Source: an uncultured Prevotellaceae bacterium
GTDB taxonomy: Bacteria > Bacteroidota > Bacteroidia > Bacteroidales > Bacteroidaceae
Assembly (NCBI GenBank): GCA_900318555.1
Contig: ONKX01000008.1
Coordinates: 44,919-108,918, forward strand
Length of the DNA: 64,000 nt
Direction: 5' to 3'
The translations under genes were made by a program, and so were the position numbers. Below the pieces are notes generated by a model. The model searched no databases and was not told the DNA's origin. It worked only from the letters and a program-made list of their open reading frames with translations. Positions 34,323-43,722 of this stretch are shown in pieces. Numbering within the stretch: the stretch's first letter is position 1; every line of letters begins with the position of its first letter.

Positions 34323-35399
34323 TTATTCGTTATTGCTTTTTTTCTTCCTTTTCCTGTTCCAGTCGCGTCCATAAAGAATCCATAATGCATCGCATACTAT
34401 CCCGAGGAAGATAAAGATCAATACGGTGACAGCACGAGGCATGCTGGCAGCCTTGTAGGGCATGATAGGTTGTTCGATGATAGTGAATGCTGGCGTTTTT
34501 TCCTGAACTTTAGCCTTGGCGGCTTCAAGTTGTGTGTTCAGCGAAGTATAAGTATTGAACTTCAGTTGCATGTCATTCTCCATATCCTCCAGCTTCAGCT
34601 CTATGCTCTTCAGCGCCACATTAGTGACACCGTCCGACGAACTACCATATTTCTGACGGGCCTTCTCGTAATCGGCTTTTGCCTTCATGGCCAGTTCTTT
34701 GTAGTAGTTGTAGTCGTTTCGGGCTTTGCTCGTACGATAGTTCGTGATATAGGTCTGAAGACGTTTCTGTAGTGTGTCGGCTACAATGGCAGCAACTAGC
34801 GGGTCTTGGTCGGTTACGCTGATACTAATGACACTGGTTTTCTTGTCGATGGTACACATAATAGCATCGCGGATGGCCTTGCAGATATCTTCGTCTTTTC
34901 TCGAAATTTTGTACACATCCTTCTTCCCTTTGCCGCTAGCCAGTGGGTCTTTGGGCTTAAGAAGGTTATGCAGCCATAGTTTTGGATAATCCCAAAATGG
35001 CGACTTCTGTTCCTCAGTGATATGCTTGTAATAGGTACGCTCTGTATCATCATCCTTCAGACGTACAGGGACGTTGAATAGATTCATGACAAACTCCGTA
35101 GAACTGAAGATGTCGGGATAGAGCTCTGGATAGATAGCGTCCATGGATGATTTTCCGGCAAGGTCGATACCGAAATTTGCAGCCATATCAGCCAGATTGT
35201 CCGTTAGTCCTAAGCCTCCTGACGATAGCTCCGGTGCCAGAATAACCTCTGCCTTGAAGTATTTAGGAGTATTGAGTGCAACGATGACGCCTATCACTGC
35301 TGCCACTGCGATGAATTTGAGTAGCAGCCGCCATTCGTGAAGCACCTTTTCGACCAATGCCAAGAGGTCAATCTCTTTTGTTTTCTTTTTTTCTTCCAT
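34323..35399 (-). CDS. Wzz-type chain length determinant
   Basis: A 358-residue inner-membrane protein with two helices: about 27-48 (LLLKFIAVAAVIGVIVALNT) and near the C-terminus (AVTVLIFIFLGIVCDALWIL), with a periplasmic coiled-coil between (about 220-300) and the Pro-rich EQPIMPYKAASMPRA before the second helix. No tyrosine kinase domain is fused, and none is found elsewhere in the window. The start MEEKKKTKEID at 35399 is chosen over the longer MLKHIGI form, which would overlap the upstream gene by eight bases. Confidence 0.88.
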   Translation of the reverse strand: MEEKKKTKEIDLLALVEKVLHEWRLLLKFIAVAAVIGVIVALNTPKYFKAEVILAPELSSGGLGLTDNLADMAANFGIDLAGKSSMDAIYPELYPDIFSSTEFVMNLFNVPVRLKDDDTERTYYKHITEEQKSPFWDYPKLWLHNLLKPKDPLASGKGKKDVYKISRKDEDICKAIRDAIMCTIDKKTSVISISVTDQDPLVAAIVADTLQKRLQTYITNYRTSKARNDYNYYKELAMKAKADYEKARQKYGSSSDGVTNVALKSIELKLEDMENDMQLKFNTYTSLNTQLEAAKAKVQEKTPAFTIIEQPIMPYKAASMPRAVTVLIFIFLGIVCDALWILYGRDWNRKRKKKSNNE

Positions 35400-35412
35400 A
35401 ATTCCAATATGT

Positions 35413-36681
35413 TTAAGCAAATGGAGTGAATCCTTTACAATGATAATCTAATTCTTTGACTCGTTCTTTAATCTTACGTGCTGGAACTCCTGCAACTACG
35501 CTGTAAGGCTCGACGTCTTTTGTGACGACAGCCCCTGCACAAACGACAGCCCCTTTGCCGATAGTAATATTCTGCTGGATAACGGCATTATTGCCTATCC
35601 ATACATAGTCATTGATTTTGACTGGTAGAAAACGCCCGCGAAAATGTTTTGAGTTATAGTCGTGACTGCCAGACATGATACTCACGTTGTGCGAAACGGA
35701 GACATTGTTGCCTATTGTAATACCGCCTCGTGCATCCAACAAACACCCTCTGTTGATATGGGAATAGTCGCCAATTGTCAACTGTTGAGGTGTCATAATA
35801 TAGACTCGCTTCATGACAAATGTACCCTTGCCGATTCTCATTTTCAAGCGTCGCATCCAAAAACGGCGTAACGTCCAAGAGGGGATATGGGGCAGGATGT
35901 CGTTCAGCGTGTATTCTGTCAAGAAGGCAATGAACCAGCGGTAAAATGCCGATTGCTTGAAAACCTCTTTCCAGACAGTTTTCTTGATGGAAAGTTTATC
36001 TGCAAATGTCAACGGCTTACCTGTTATCACCATCCGGTTGTACTTCAGGTTCTGTTCGTAGCCATAGGAAGCGCCGTCCAACTGATATACTTCAATGGTG
36101 GCCTCGGTTTTCTGGAAACGGAAACCGCTTTTGTATAATTCGTAGATGAGTAGCCAGTCCAAAGCGTAGCCGTAGGTAGACTGTTGGCTGACATCGTATA
36201 GATGGCTTTTCTGAATCTCTGCCCTCACCAGTGAAGAACCATGCCGATAGATGGGACCATAGCTCATCATGCTAAAATCTGACGTCCGTTTGAAGACGTC
36301 ACCGTTTTCTTCGCTACGCTCGATGCTGTTGCCGTAAAGGATATCAGCATGATTAATATCTGGTGCTCTGTTGATGGCTTGCTCCAGTGATTGGGGGCTG
36401 GCATAGAGATCGCCACAGTTCAGTATGTTGATCCAGTCTCCTGTAGCGTGTCCGATACCTTTGTTTATGGCATCGTAAATGCCGTTGTCGGTTTCTGAAC
36501 ACCAGTAGGCCAGACGGTTGGCATAGTTGCGAACGATATCAGCAGTGCCGTCAGTGCTGCCCCCGTCAATGACGATATATTCCTTGTCTTCCCATGTCTG
36601 TGAGAAGAAACTCTCCATGGTCTCCCTAATATGGGTGACGTCATTGAACACGACGGTGATAACACTGATTTTGTTTCGCAT
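35413..36681 (-). CDS. Fused family 2 glycosyltransferase and hexapeptide-repeat acetyltransferase
   Basis: 422 residues in two parts. Residues 1 to about 230 are a GT-A inverting transferase (SVITVVFNDVTHIRETMESF, DGGSTDGT, ETDNGIYDAINKG, NILNCGDLY as the metal-binding region). From about 282 there is a left-handed beta-helix acetyltransferase (ITIGNNVSVSHNVSIMSGSHDY, VWIGNNAVIQQNITIGKGAVV, AGAVVTKDVEPYSVVAGVPARKI). These are normally separate WcaA/WcaF-like proteins. The linker (about 235-280) is helical. The fusion would put sugar addition and O-acetylation in one polypeptide. The stop lies 13 bases before the wzz start. Confidence 0.88.
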   Translation of the reverse strand: MRNKISVITVVFNDVTHIRETMESFFSQTWEDKEYIVIDGGSTDGTADIVRNYANRLAYWCSETDNGIYDAINKGIGHATGDWINILNCGDLYASPQSLEQAINRAPDINHADILYGNSIERSEENGDVFKRTSDFSMMSYGPIYRHGSSLVRAEIQKSHLYDVSQQSTYGYALDWLLIYELYKSGFRFQKTEATIEVYQLDGASYGYEQNLKYNRMVITGKPLTFADKLSIKKTVWKEVFKQSAFYRWFIAFLTEYTLNDILPHIPSWTLRRFWMRRLKMRIGKGTFVMKRVYIMTPQQLTIGDYSHINRGCLLDARGGITIGNNVSVSHNVSIMSGSHDYNSKHFRGRFLPVKINDYVWIGNNAVIQQNITIGKGAVVCAGAVVTKDVEPYSVVAGVPARKIKERVKELDYHCKGFTPFA

Positions 36682-36690
36682 AGATGTAAA

Positions 36691-38010
36691 CTACTGATTC
36701 CAGATTCCTTTGGCCTTTTTATTGATGAGTAGTCTGCACTGATACAAGTGTATGGCTGCCATGATAGCGTAGCTTGCTGCCATGCAGATAACCACACCTT
36801 CAATACCGCCTTGTCGTCCAGTCTGTGAGACGGCAGCAATATACAGTAGCGTGAAGACAACGGACGTAATAATTTGAATTCTTATTTTGTTGAGTCCATT
36901 GATGAGCATGGTGGCGCAGTTATTGAGATTGTAGAAGCTGATGTAGGCAAAGACGCATATCGATACGCTGAAGGGAACGGAGATGCTGCTGCCCACCCAT
37001 AGCTGGTAGAAAATACCCGATATGGCAAGCATGGCGAGTCCTCCAACAATGGTGATTCCCCATACGGTGAGTGCACGCTTGTGGGTTATCCTGATCCATG
37101 CATAGTCCCCCTTTACGTAAGCATCGGTATAAGCATTCCACATAGGGGATATGACGATGGTATAAGCAATAGCCAGCAGATTGAAAAACTTATAGGCAAT
37201 ATTATAGGTGGTAACAGCCTCGGGACCAACAAACTGCGTGATGAAGAGATTCGAACTGCCGAAAATCACCAGACAGCTGGTTATCTGGATGAAGAAGAAA
37301 CCAATACCTTTGGTGAGTATTTGTCTGCCGTAGTTCCAGTCGAAACAGTCTAGTCTGGGCGTCAATTCCGGGTGGTGACGAAACAGCGGGATGCTAGCCA
37401 CTACGAACCCTAATACGGGAATGGTGGTGAGGATGAGTACGATAATGGTCAGGTTACCTTTTGGAACCACTAGCGTACAGATGAATATCAGCAATAGTGC
37501 CACAACATTCGACAAGACGATGATTAGATCGTTGACGCCATATTTTTGCAAGGCAATGTAAACAACGCCGACATTCTTGACGATAAACACGGCCAGCGTC
37601 ATGATGATGGCAATGAGGAAAGGCAGACGTAGTTGTTCGTCAGTGAGTGTCGTTGTATTGAACACTTTGCTGAGGTTCATCACTACACCGGCTCCTAAAA
37701 AGACGATGCCCAGTAGCAATGCGATAGCTGTCAGCATCACGAGGGTTGTCGTCAGGTGTGAGCGGCCTTTCTCGAAGTTGTTTTCTGCAATAGCCTGTGC
37801 CAGGTAATTTCTCATACCGTTGCCCAGCCCCACGTCAAAAAAAGAAAACCACAAAAGAACCGAAGAAAGCGTCATCCATATTCCATACTGCTCCTTGTCT
37901 AAATAGTCAAGCGTAATGGGGACAATCAGAAACGATGTCACCAGCCCCACTGCTTTCATGGAACCAGACAGGAGAATGTTGTTGCGGAGTATGACGTTCC
38001 TTTCGTTCAT
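36691..38010 (-). CDS. Oligosaccharide flippase (Wzx-like)
   Basis: A 439-residue polytopic membrane protein of about 12 helices, with the N-terminal amphipathic start (ILRNNILLSGSMKAVGLVTSF) and the conserved LDYLDKEQYGIWMTLSSVL and VGLGNGMRNYLA of the polysaccharide biosynthesis transporter group. It should flip undecaprenyl-linked repeat units to the periplasm. It is followed, 10 bases later, by the GT2-acetyltransferase gene. Confidence 0.88.
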   Translation of the reverse strand: MNERNVILRNNILLSGSMKAVGLVTSFLIVPITLDYLDKEQYGIWMTLSSVLLWFSFFDVGLGNGMRNYLAQAIAENNFEKGRSHLTTTLVMLTAIALLLGIVFLGAGVVMNLSKVFNTTTLTDEQLRLPFLIAIIMTLAVFIVKNVGVVYIALQKYGVNDLIIVLSNVVALLLIFICTLVVPKGNLTIIVLILTTIPVLGFVVASIPLFRHHPELTPRLDCFDWNYGRQILTKGIGFFFIQITSCLVIFGSSNLFITQFVGPEAVTTYNIAYKFFNLLAIAYTIVISPMWNAYTDAYVKGDYAWIRITHKRALTVWGITIVGGLAMLAISGIFYQLWVGSSISVPFSVSICVFAYISFYNLNNCATMLINGLNKIRIQIITSVVFTLLYIAAVSQTGRQGGIEGVVICMAASYAIMAAIHLYQCRLLINKKAKGIWNQ

Positions 38011-38017
38011 GCTTCTC

Positions 38018-40564
38018 TTACTTCGTCAAATTAGCAATAGTGGCAATCATCGTACCAAGGGAGGCGGCGGTAGTGCCGAGGCTCAGCCATTGCTGGAGGC
38101 CGAATCCCTGACGTTGGCGCTTGGTGGGAACCACAATCTGGCAACCGGGCTTGGGTTTGTGCTTGCGGTCGGCTTTGGCCACCATGCCATTCATATAGAT
38201 AATGATGGTCTGGCTCTTTTTGGCGGTCGATGTGGTGCCACCGGCTCTCTCAATATAGTAGTCGGCTTTTTCGCCTTCCCTGAATTGTACGGTGTTGGGG
38301 TAGAGTACCTCGCCGTTGATGCTGACGGTATTGGTATAGCGGGGTACTACGATGCGGTCACCATCACGCAGGATGGGGTCGTCGTCGCTGTTGGGACTGG
38401 CCATAGCCTTGTCAAGCTCGATACCTACGGGGTAGGTGGCGTTGGTCAACAGCTTCCTGACGTCGATAGAGTCCTTGCCGGAGTTACGCTGGGCCGTACG
38501 TAATACGGTTTCCATCATGTCGCGCTCTTCGGGAGTCATGAGTCGCAGCAGTTTGGTGCCTTCAGGGTAAGCGCGCTTTGTCAGACCACCAGCCTGTTGG
38601 ATGACGTCGCTCAGTCGCTGACCCTTGTTTGACAGTGCATAGGTGCCCTCAAACTGCACCTCACCCTCGACGATGACGTTCTGCTGCTCGGTATAGTTGG
38701 GCGAACGGCGTACATACACCTCGTCGAAGGGCTGTAGTGTGAAGTCGGGCTGACCTTGTATCTCGAAGTTGGGCGTCAGTTTGAAGCTGAACGTCTGGGC
38801 TATCTGATCGTCAGCCTCAGTGGCGCTGGGGTTGGTGATACGACGCGCTACGTCGACCTTCACCAGCGAAGCGGCCTCCGTCGTGCCGCCAGCCTGGATA
38901 ATCAGGTCCTCAACGGTCTCGTTGGCAGCATAGCGGTAAGTTCCGGGATAGTGCACCTCACCATTGATGCTGACGGTTCTCAGCTCCTGGTTCTCCTCGC
39001 GACTGGCGATGTAGATGACGTCCTCGTTTCTCAGCGGTACGTCGGGCGTGGTACCTTCCAGAATGCCGACGATATCCAGACTCTGCACTTCCAGCGTGCG
39101 GTCTGTCTTCATGCGGTGCATCACGGCATGCTGTCCGATGGCTCCTTCCGTCAGTCCTGCAGCGGCTTCCACAAGTCCCTTCACGGTGCTGATGTCACCA
39201 CCTACCTGATACATGCCCGGACGGAAGATCGCACCCTTGATTTCCACCATGTTCTGATAGCGTACGATGGTAGAATCAACACTTACCGAGTCTTCGTCCA
39301 TCAGTTTGAAGCTGTTCATGTCGAACTCACCCACGCTGAACACCGAATAGCCTGCACCGGCCTTGCGGTTGATGCGGATGGCCTTGGTATAGGCGTCACC
39401 CGTGAATCCACCGGCATAGCGGAGTAGGGTAGCGGCGCTCTCCGTCTTCTTCATCTCGTAGAACATCGGGCGTTTCACCTTACCTGTAATATTCACCAGT
39501 GCCTCGTAGGGAGCTACTGTCACCACGTCGTTATCCTGCAGTCGCACGTCGCCTGACAGCTTGCCGTTCAGCAGGAAGTCGTAAACATCGACGTTCGACA
39601 ACAGTTTGCCGTTACGATAGACCTTCACGTTGCGCAGCGTACCGATTTCGTTCGGACCACCAGCCATATAAAGGGCGTTATACACGGTGGCAAAGGCCGA
39701 CATCGTGTAAGTTCCGGGAGTCTTTACCTCACCAATCACGCTGATGGTGATGGTGCGGGTCTGACCTACCGTCAAATCAATCTTCGAACCCTGATAGCGG
39801 GGACCTAGTTCGCGCTTCAGACGGGCTTTCGCCTGACTGACGCTGAGACCGCCTAACTGGATGACGCCGATGCCATCGATGGTGATGGTTCCGTCGGGCG
39901 AGATGGTCTCACTGACGCTTTCCTGAGAGGCGCCCCAGACATCTACGTTCACCACGTCGCCAGGGCCCAGACGGTAGTTCTGTGGCGTGGCGAGGTTCAT
40001 CGAACTCTCAAATGTCAGTTTCTTGTTGTTGAACACGTCGTGACCGAAGATCTTACGCTTGTCTTCGTCCTTATCCTTCATGAACGTTTCGTCATAGTAT
40101 TTCAGCGAGTCGGGCATCATGAAGTCCATGGCGTCGTCCATCTCCACGAAGTCGGCATCATCGTCGTCGTATGTATGCTTCTGGATCTGGTTTTTCTTCT
40201 TGGTATCCTTGAGGCGAAACTGTGACGCCTTCTTCTTGTCCAGCGCCTTCTGCTCCTGGCGTTTCTCGCCGTTCTGCTCTCTCATGCGGGTCTTGACCTC
40301 TTTCGACCCCGCTGTGATGTCTTCAGCACCCAGCGCGCCGTTCTTGATTTGTTTCTGATATTTCTTCTGGATACGGCGTATCTGCTCGATAGTCACACCA
40401 CGCTGCATCAGTTGTGTCACTATCTGCTGGCGCGACACACCATTCGCGTTCTGTTCTATCACGTAGTCCATTACCTGATTGTCGGTCATACCCGACTGGG
40501 CCCAGCCCATTGTGGCACACATCACAATGCTGGCTATGAGAGTAGCAAGTCGTTTCATAGACAT
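38018..40564 (-). CDS. Large SLBB-domain polysaccharide export protein (Wza-like)
   Basis: 848 residues (or 846 if the second Met is used) with a signal peptide ending near GWAQ. A helical N-terminus with charged coiled-coil regions (about 30-150) is followed by the poly-export domain (YRLGPGDVVNVDVWGASQE, about residues 192-275) and several SLBB repeats, each with a signature such as ISVIGEVKTPGTYTMS, INGEVHYPGTYRYA and VEGEVQFEGTYALS. One hydrophobic helix (GLQQWLSLGTTAASLGTMIATI) ends it. It forms the export channel in the outer membrane. It is first in the long minus-strand capsule operon behind the promoter at 40617-40624. Confidence 0.9.
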   Translation of the reverse strand: MSMKRLATLIASIVMCATMGWAQSGMTDNQVMDYVIEQNANGVSRQQIVTQLMQRGVTIEQIRRIQKKYQKQIKNGALGAEDITAGSKEVKTRMREQNGEKRQEQKALDKKKASQFRLKDTKKKNQIQKHTYDDDDADFVEMDDAMDFMMPDSLKYYDETFMKDKDEDKRKIFGHDVFNNKKLTFESSMNLATPQNYRLGPGDVVNVDVWGASQESVSETISPDGTITIDGIGVIQLGGLSVSQAKARLKRELGPRYQGSKIDLTVGQTRTITISVIGEVKTPGTYTMSAFATVYNALYMAGGPNEIGTLRNVKVYRNGKLLSNVDVYDFLLNGKLSGDVRLQDNDVVTVAPYEALVNITGKVKRPMFYEMKKTESAATLLRYAGGFTGDAYTKAIRINRKAGAGYSVFSVGEFDMNSFKLMDEDSVSVDSTIVRYQNMVEIKGAIFRPGMYQVGGDISTVKGLVEAAAGLTEGAIGQHAVMHRMKTDRTLEVQSLDIVGILEGTTPDVPLRNEDVIYIASREENQELRTVSINGEVHYPGTYRYAANETVEDLIIQAGGTTEAASLVKVDVARRITNPSATEADDQIAQTFSFKLTPNFEIQGQPDFTLQPFDEVYVRRSPNYTEQQNVIVEGEVQFEGTYALSNKGQRLSDVIQQAGGLTKRAYPEGTKLLRLMTPEERDMMETVLRTAQRNSGKDSIDVRKLLTNATYPVGIELDKAMASPNSDDDPILRDGDRIVVPRYTNTVSINGEVLYPNTVQFREGEKADYYIERAGGTTSTAKKSQTIIIYMNGMVAKADRKHKPKPGCQIVVPTKRQRQGFGLQQWLSLGTTAASLGTMIATIANLTK

Positions 40565-40565
40565 C

Positions 40566-40581
40566 TATTAATGCATTAATA
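40566..40581 (-). promoter_or_regulatory. Perfect 16-bp palindrome in the SLBB leader
   Basis: TATTAATGCATTAATA, two bases before the first possible start codon (40564) and about 36 bases downstream of the -7 box. It could be a regulator site or fold over the start region. Confidence 0.4.
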
Positions 40582-40616
40582 TATTATATTAACCCATTTC
40601 TGGGCGAAATATTGCG

Positions 40617-40624
40617 CAAAGGTA
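40617..40624 (-). promoter_or_regulatory. Promoter -7 box for the capsule operon
   Basis: TACCTTTG on the minus strand, 52 bases before the SLBB start. The tmRNA promoter is divergent, 43 bases away. Confidence 0.65.
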
Positions 40625-40667
40625 CGAAAAATAAATGAAATAAGTATATTGTTTCAAAAAAAATGTG

Positions 40668-40675
40668 TACCTTTG
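40668..40675 (+). promoter_or_regulatory. Promoter -7 box for tmRNA
   Basis: TACCTTTG, matching TAnnTTTG, 26 bases before the mature tmRNA 5' end. Confidence 0.65.
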
Positions 40676-40701
40676 CAGCCGAAATGCGAAAAATCGCTCC
40701 T

Positions 40702-41098
40702 GGGGTTGACTGGATTTGACAGCAGGATGAGATGGTACGTAAGCATGCGGAGTGACGACTGTGGACTCCATAATCACGTCGGTCGAAAAATTAATTGGCA
40801 ACAATGAGTATGCTCTCGCTGCCTAATCGAAGTATAGTAGATTACTGGCTTTATTCTTTTACAAGGTAGAAGAACGAGACGTCGCTCCGAGGATGTTGTT
40901 CCGAATCCGGAGATTCAGCGGCGCAGGTTAAATCGGAAATAGTCTTGTCAGGCCTCGATGACGGGATGAAATTTTAGAGGATAAGGGTGCGATTGGTGGT
41001 CCGGGTCTTGTTGCATCACGAAAATGAAGACCGGAATAAGCATGTAGAAAGCGTATGGTTTCCCTGTTTGGACGAGGGTTCGACTCCCTCCAGCTCCA
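40702..41098 (+). ncRNA. ssrA: Transfer-messenger RNA (tmRNA)
   Basis: A 397-nt single-piece tmRNA that rescues stalled ribosomes. The 5' end GGGGTTGACTGGATTTGACAG and the 3' GGTTCGACTCCCTCCAGCTCCA form the tRNA-like domain, with the acceptor stem pairing GGGGTTG with CAGCTCC (one G-U and one U-G pair). The tag reading frame begins at GGC 40797 and reads GNNEYALAA, stopping at TAA 40824-40826. The terminal CCA is not encoded. The following gene starts only five bases after the discriminator, so 3' processing must separate the two if they are co-transcribed. Confidence 0.95.
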
Positions 41099-41103
41099 CA
41101 CTT

Positions 41104-42132
41104 ATGAAAGGTAATAAGATTTTTTTGTTGGCTGCTGCAATGATGACGTCCGTGTCGATAAGTGCACAAATAGACAAGCAGCCGTGGGGTAAGTTTAATC
41201 ACCTAAATGTTGGTGTAACGTTAGGTACGACGGGACTGGGTGTTGAGGCCAGCATGCCCATTAACAAATATTTGTGGGTGCGCTCGGGACTGAGTTTCAT
41301 GCCGCGTATGGAAGTGCCGATGACCTTTGAAATCCAGGTGGGTGACGACCCTGCAACGAGTAAAGAGAAGTTTTTTAAGATGTCCAGTGCCCTGGAGTCC
41401 TTCACGGGTAAACCTGTGAGTGATAACGTGTATATGACTGGAAAGGCTAAAATGTGGAACTGGAATGTGCTGTTTGACATTTATCCGTTTCAGCAGAACC
41501 AGCATTGGCGTGTGACGGCGGGATTCTTCCTCGGTCCGTCGAATGTCGCTGAGGCGTTTAACCAGACGGAGAGTATGGCGTCGTTGGTGGCAGTGGACAT
41601 CTATAATAACGTTTACGACAAGCTACACGGTAAGTCAAAGCGCGAACTGGCTGGCGTAAAATTGATTGATCTGGGACCAGGCTATGAAGACGTCTATTTG
41701 GACATAAACATGTTGCTGAAGATGCAGGAGATGTTTGATAATGCGGGACGGATGGGTCTCTATTTAGGTGACTATAGTCACGATATCACTGACGCGGACG
41801 GCAACGTGATTCACAAAAAGGGTGATCCTTACGTGATGACTCCTGATGATGACCATATGGTGAAGGCGGATATGAAGGTGAATGCGTTCAAACCCTATAT
41901 CGGTTTCGGTTACGACGGTCGTCTGGTGAAGGGTAACGACCGCCTGCATGTCGGTTTTGATGCCGGTATCATGCTTTGGGGTGGTAAGCCCAGCCTTTAC
42001 GCACACGACGGAACAGACCTCATTAAAGATGTGGAAAACATTACTGGAAAGGTTGGTGACTACGTTGACCAGATGTCTAAACTGGTGATATATCCTGTAG
42101 CGAACGTGCGATTTACTTACACCATATTCTAA
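41104..42132 (+). CDS. Outer-membrane beta-barrel-type protein of unknown function
   Basis: 342 residues starting at the ATG five bases after tmRNA. The signal peptide ends near SISAQ, and alternating strands with aromatic ends follow (HLNVGVTLGTTGLGVEASMPI, YLWVRSGLSFMP, WNWNVLFDIYPF, YIGFGYDGRL, PVANVRFTYTIF). The last residue Phe preceded by alternate hydrophobics is a typical outer-membrane barrel end. I do not recognise a specific family. The longer reading frame from 40987 lies inside the tmRNA and is not believable. It is closed by the hairpin at 42131. Confidence 0.82.
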   Translation: MKGNKIFLLAAAMMTSVSISAQIDKQPWGKFNHLNVGVTLGTTGLGVEASMPINKYLWVRSGLSFMPRMEVPMTFEIQVGDDPATSKEKFFKMSSALESFTGKPVSDNVYMTGKAKMWNWNVLFDIYPFQQNQHWRVTAGFFLGPSNVAEAFNQTESMASLVAVDIYNNVYDKLHGKSKRELAGVKLIDLGPGYEDVYLDINMLLKMQEMFDNAGRMGLYLGDYSHDITDADGNVIHKKGDPYVMTPDDDHMVKADMKVNAFKPYIGFGYDGRLVKGNDRLHVGFDAGIMLWGGKPSLYAHDGTDLIKDVENITGKVGDYVDQMSKLVIYPVANVRFTYTIF

Positions 42133-42168
42133 CAATAAACCCCAGCCAAACGGCTGGGGTTTATTGTT
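42131..42168. terminator. Bidirectional terminator
   Basis: A 17-bp perfect stem (AACAATAAACCCCAGCC) with a 4-nt loop (AAAC) between the convergent outer-membrane protein and BspA-like genes. The arm ends are A/T-rich, so either strand ends in a U-rich tail. Confidence 0.85.
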
Positions 42169-42182
42169 AGAAGAACTTCCTA

Positions 42183-43718
42183 TTATTTTACCACATATTT
42201 GCGACCATTCATGATGTAGATGCCGCGCGACAGCTGGCTGTCGGTAACCTTGCGGCCTTGCAGGTCGTAGATATTACCACTCTTAACATCTACAGTGATA
42301 GCATGGATGCCTGTGGTTCCATCGGTGATGTTTGTGAATTCGCCCCAACCATAAGCATTCTTATATGCTTCAACGCAACCCTCGGGTACGTTGACTACAC
42401 AGGTTTCTTTATTGACACCGGCAAATACTGTCGATGCCCTGCGCATAGCGAGGATGTCACCATCATAGCATGTAGGTGGTACGTTAGCCTTGACATTGAT
42501 AGTTTCCAGTGAAGTACAATCTCCGAATGCATTGCCACCGATACCTACAATCGATTCTGGGATGGTGATTTCTTTCAGTTCTGTATTACTTTGGAAAGCG
42601 CCACCGGCAATCGTAGTTACCTTGTATGTCACGCCGTTCACAGTAATTGTCTCAGGAATAGAATAGGTAGAACCAGCGTTCTCATTGCCTACGAATGATA
42701 CAGTGTTGTCATCTTCTACGATGTATTCTGAGCCATCTTCATCGATGATGGTAGCTTTGTTGATTGTCAGTGTACCTGCCACGTATGAAATATTGTAGTT
42801 TTCGGCCTCTGCACCGCTGACAACAATTTCGTATTCACCAGGTTCGCTGTTCTTGGTGGCGTTGCACGTGATGGTGGGCTGTTTGGTCAGTACACTCTTG
42901 TCATCGTTGTTCTTGAAACCTCTGTAAATTACTTCAAACTCAGGCAAATCGTCGCCCTGCGTAATCTCATAACTCTTGGCTGTGATGGTGAGCTGAGCCT
43001 TGCTGATGGTCAGTGTACCTTCCGTCAGATTGATGACGTCGTTGGTCAACGTTCCCTTGGCAATGTTGATGGTATAGGTACCTACAGGTGACTGTGAGGT
43101 GGCTTCGCAACTCAGTGCGGGTTCACCCTGAGGGGTGCCGTCGGTGACCGTATAGGTCAGAGTGGGAACGTTGCTGCCGTAAACCATCGTCTTGTCATCA
43201 GCCTTGATGCTTACTTTGGTCTGCACGGGAGCAATAACAACTTCAAAGTCAGCGGGTAAAACCTGACTCTCATCAGGGTTTGAAAGCACAATATTGCTAA
43301 AGCGGATGGTGCCAGACTGGAAATTGCTGGATGCCACGATAGTGATATTGATAACTGCACCTTCAGTACCTGTAATCAACTTGTTTTTTTCATGTTTCAA
43401 GGTGAAACGAATATCTCCGTTACTCAGACGATTGGACGACAACGAATGCTTCGATGTGCATCTTGAAGTTTTTTCTGCTTTGTATTCTTCTTCTTCCTCG
43501 TCATAAGGTATTGACAAACCGTCAGGGAGGGTAATATCGAATTGCAGGGCTGTAACTTCAAAATCAGGGTTTATTAAGTCTACAGCCAGAGTTTTTGTCT
43601 CTCCAGCGCTGATGGTAAAGTCTTCTACTGCAAGTCTTGACTGACTCTGAGCACTGGCAGCAAAAGGAAGCATTGCCAATAAAAGCAGACTATTTTTTAA
43701 AATCTTCAGTGTTTTCAT
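42183..43718 (-). CDS. Cell-surface protein: cohesin-like, MBG and BspA-like domains with T9SS tail
   Basis: A 511-residue secreted protein. A signal peptide to about 23 precedes an N-terminal all-beta domain (about 28-170, FTISAGETKTLAVDLINPD, VTALQFDITLPDGL, FTLKHEK, GTIRFSNIVLSNPD) with the cohesin-fold pattern. Then come MBG-like repeats (KADDKTMVYGSNVPTLTYTV, LTISKAQLTITAKSYE, TLTINKA; about 185-320) and a BspA-type leucine-rich region (TIAGGAFQSNTELKEITIPES). The C-terminus GIYDLQGR...RGIYIMNGRKYVVK resembles a type A T9SS sorting signal. Its operon partner 4 bases upstream has a dockerin at its C-terminus. Confidence 0.85.
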   Translation of the reverse strand: MKTLKILKNSLLLLAMLPFAASAQSQSRLAVEDFTISAGETKTLAVDLINPDFEVTALQFDITLPDGLSIPYDEEEEEYKAEKTSRCTSKHSLSSNRLSNGDIRFTLKHEKNKLITGTEGAVINITIVASSNFQSGTIRFSNIVLSNPDESQVLPADFEVVIAPVQTKVSIKADDKTMVYGSNVPTLTYTVTDGTPQGEPALSCEATSQSPVGTYTINIAKGTLTNDVINLTEGTLTISKAQLTITAKSYEITQGDDLPEFEVIYRGFKNNDDKSVLTKQPTITCNATKNSEPGEYEIVVSGAEAENYNISYVAGTLTINKATIIDEDGSEYIVEDDNTVSFVGNENAGSTYSIPETITVNGVTYKVTTIAGGAFQSNTELKEITIPESIVGIGGNAFGDCTSLETINVKANVPPTCYDGDILAMRRASTVFAGVNKETCVVNVPEGCVEAYKNAYGWGEFTNITDGTTGIHAITVDVKSGNIYDLQGRKVTDSQLSRGIYIMNGRKYVVK

Positions 43719-43722
43719 TTTC

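Noticed and set aside
40987-41103. Upstream extension of the outer-membrane protein gene
   Set aside because: This part lies inside the tmRNA, which has its full tRNA-like ends and tag sequence.
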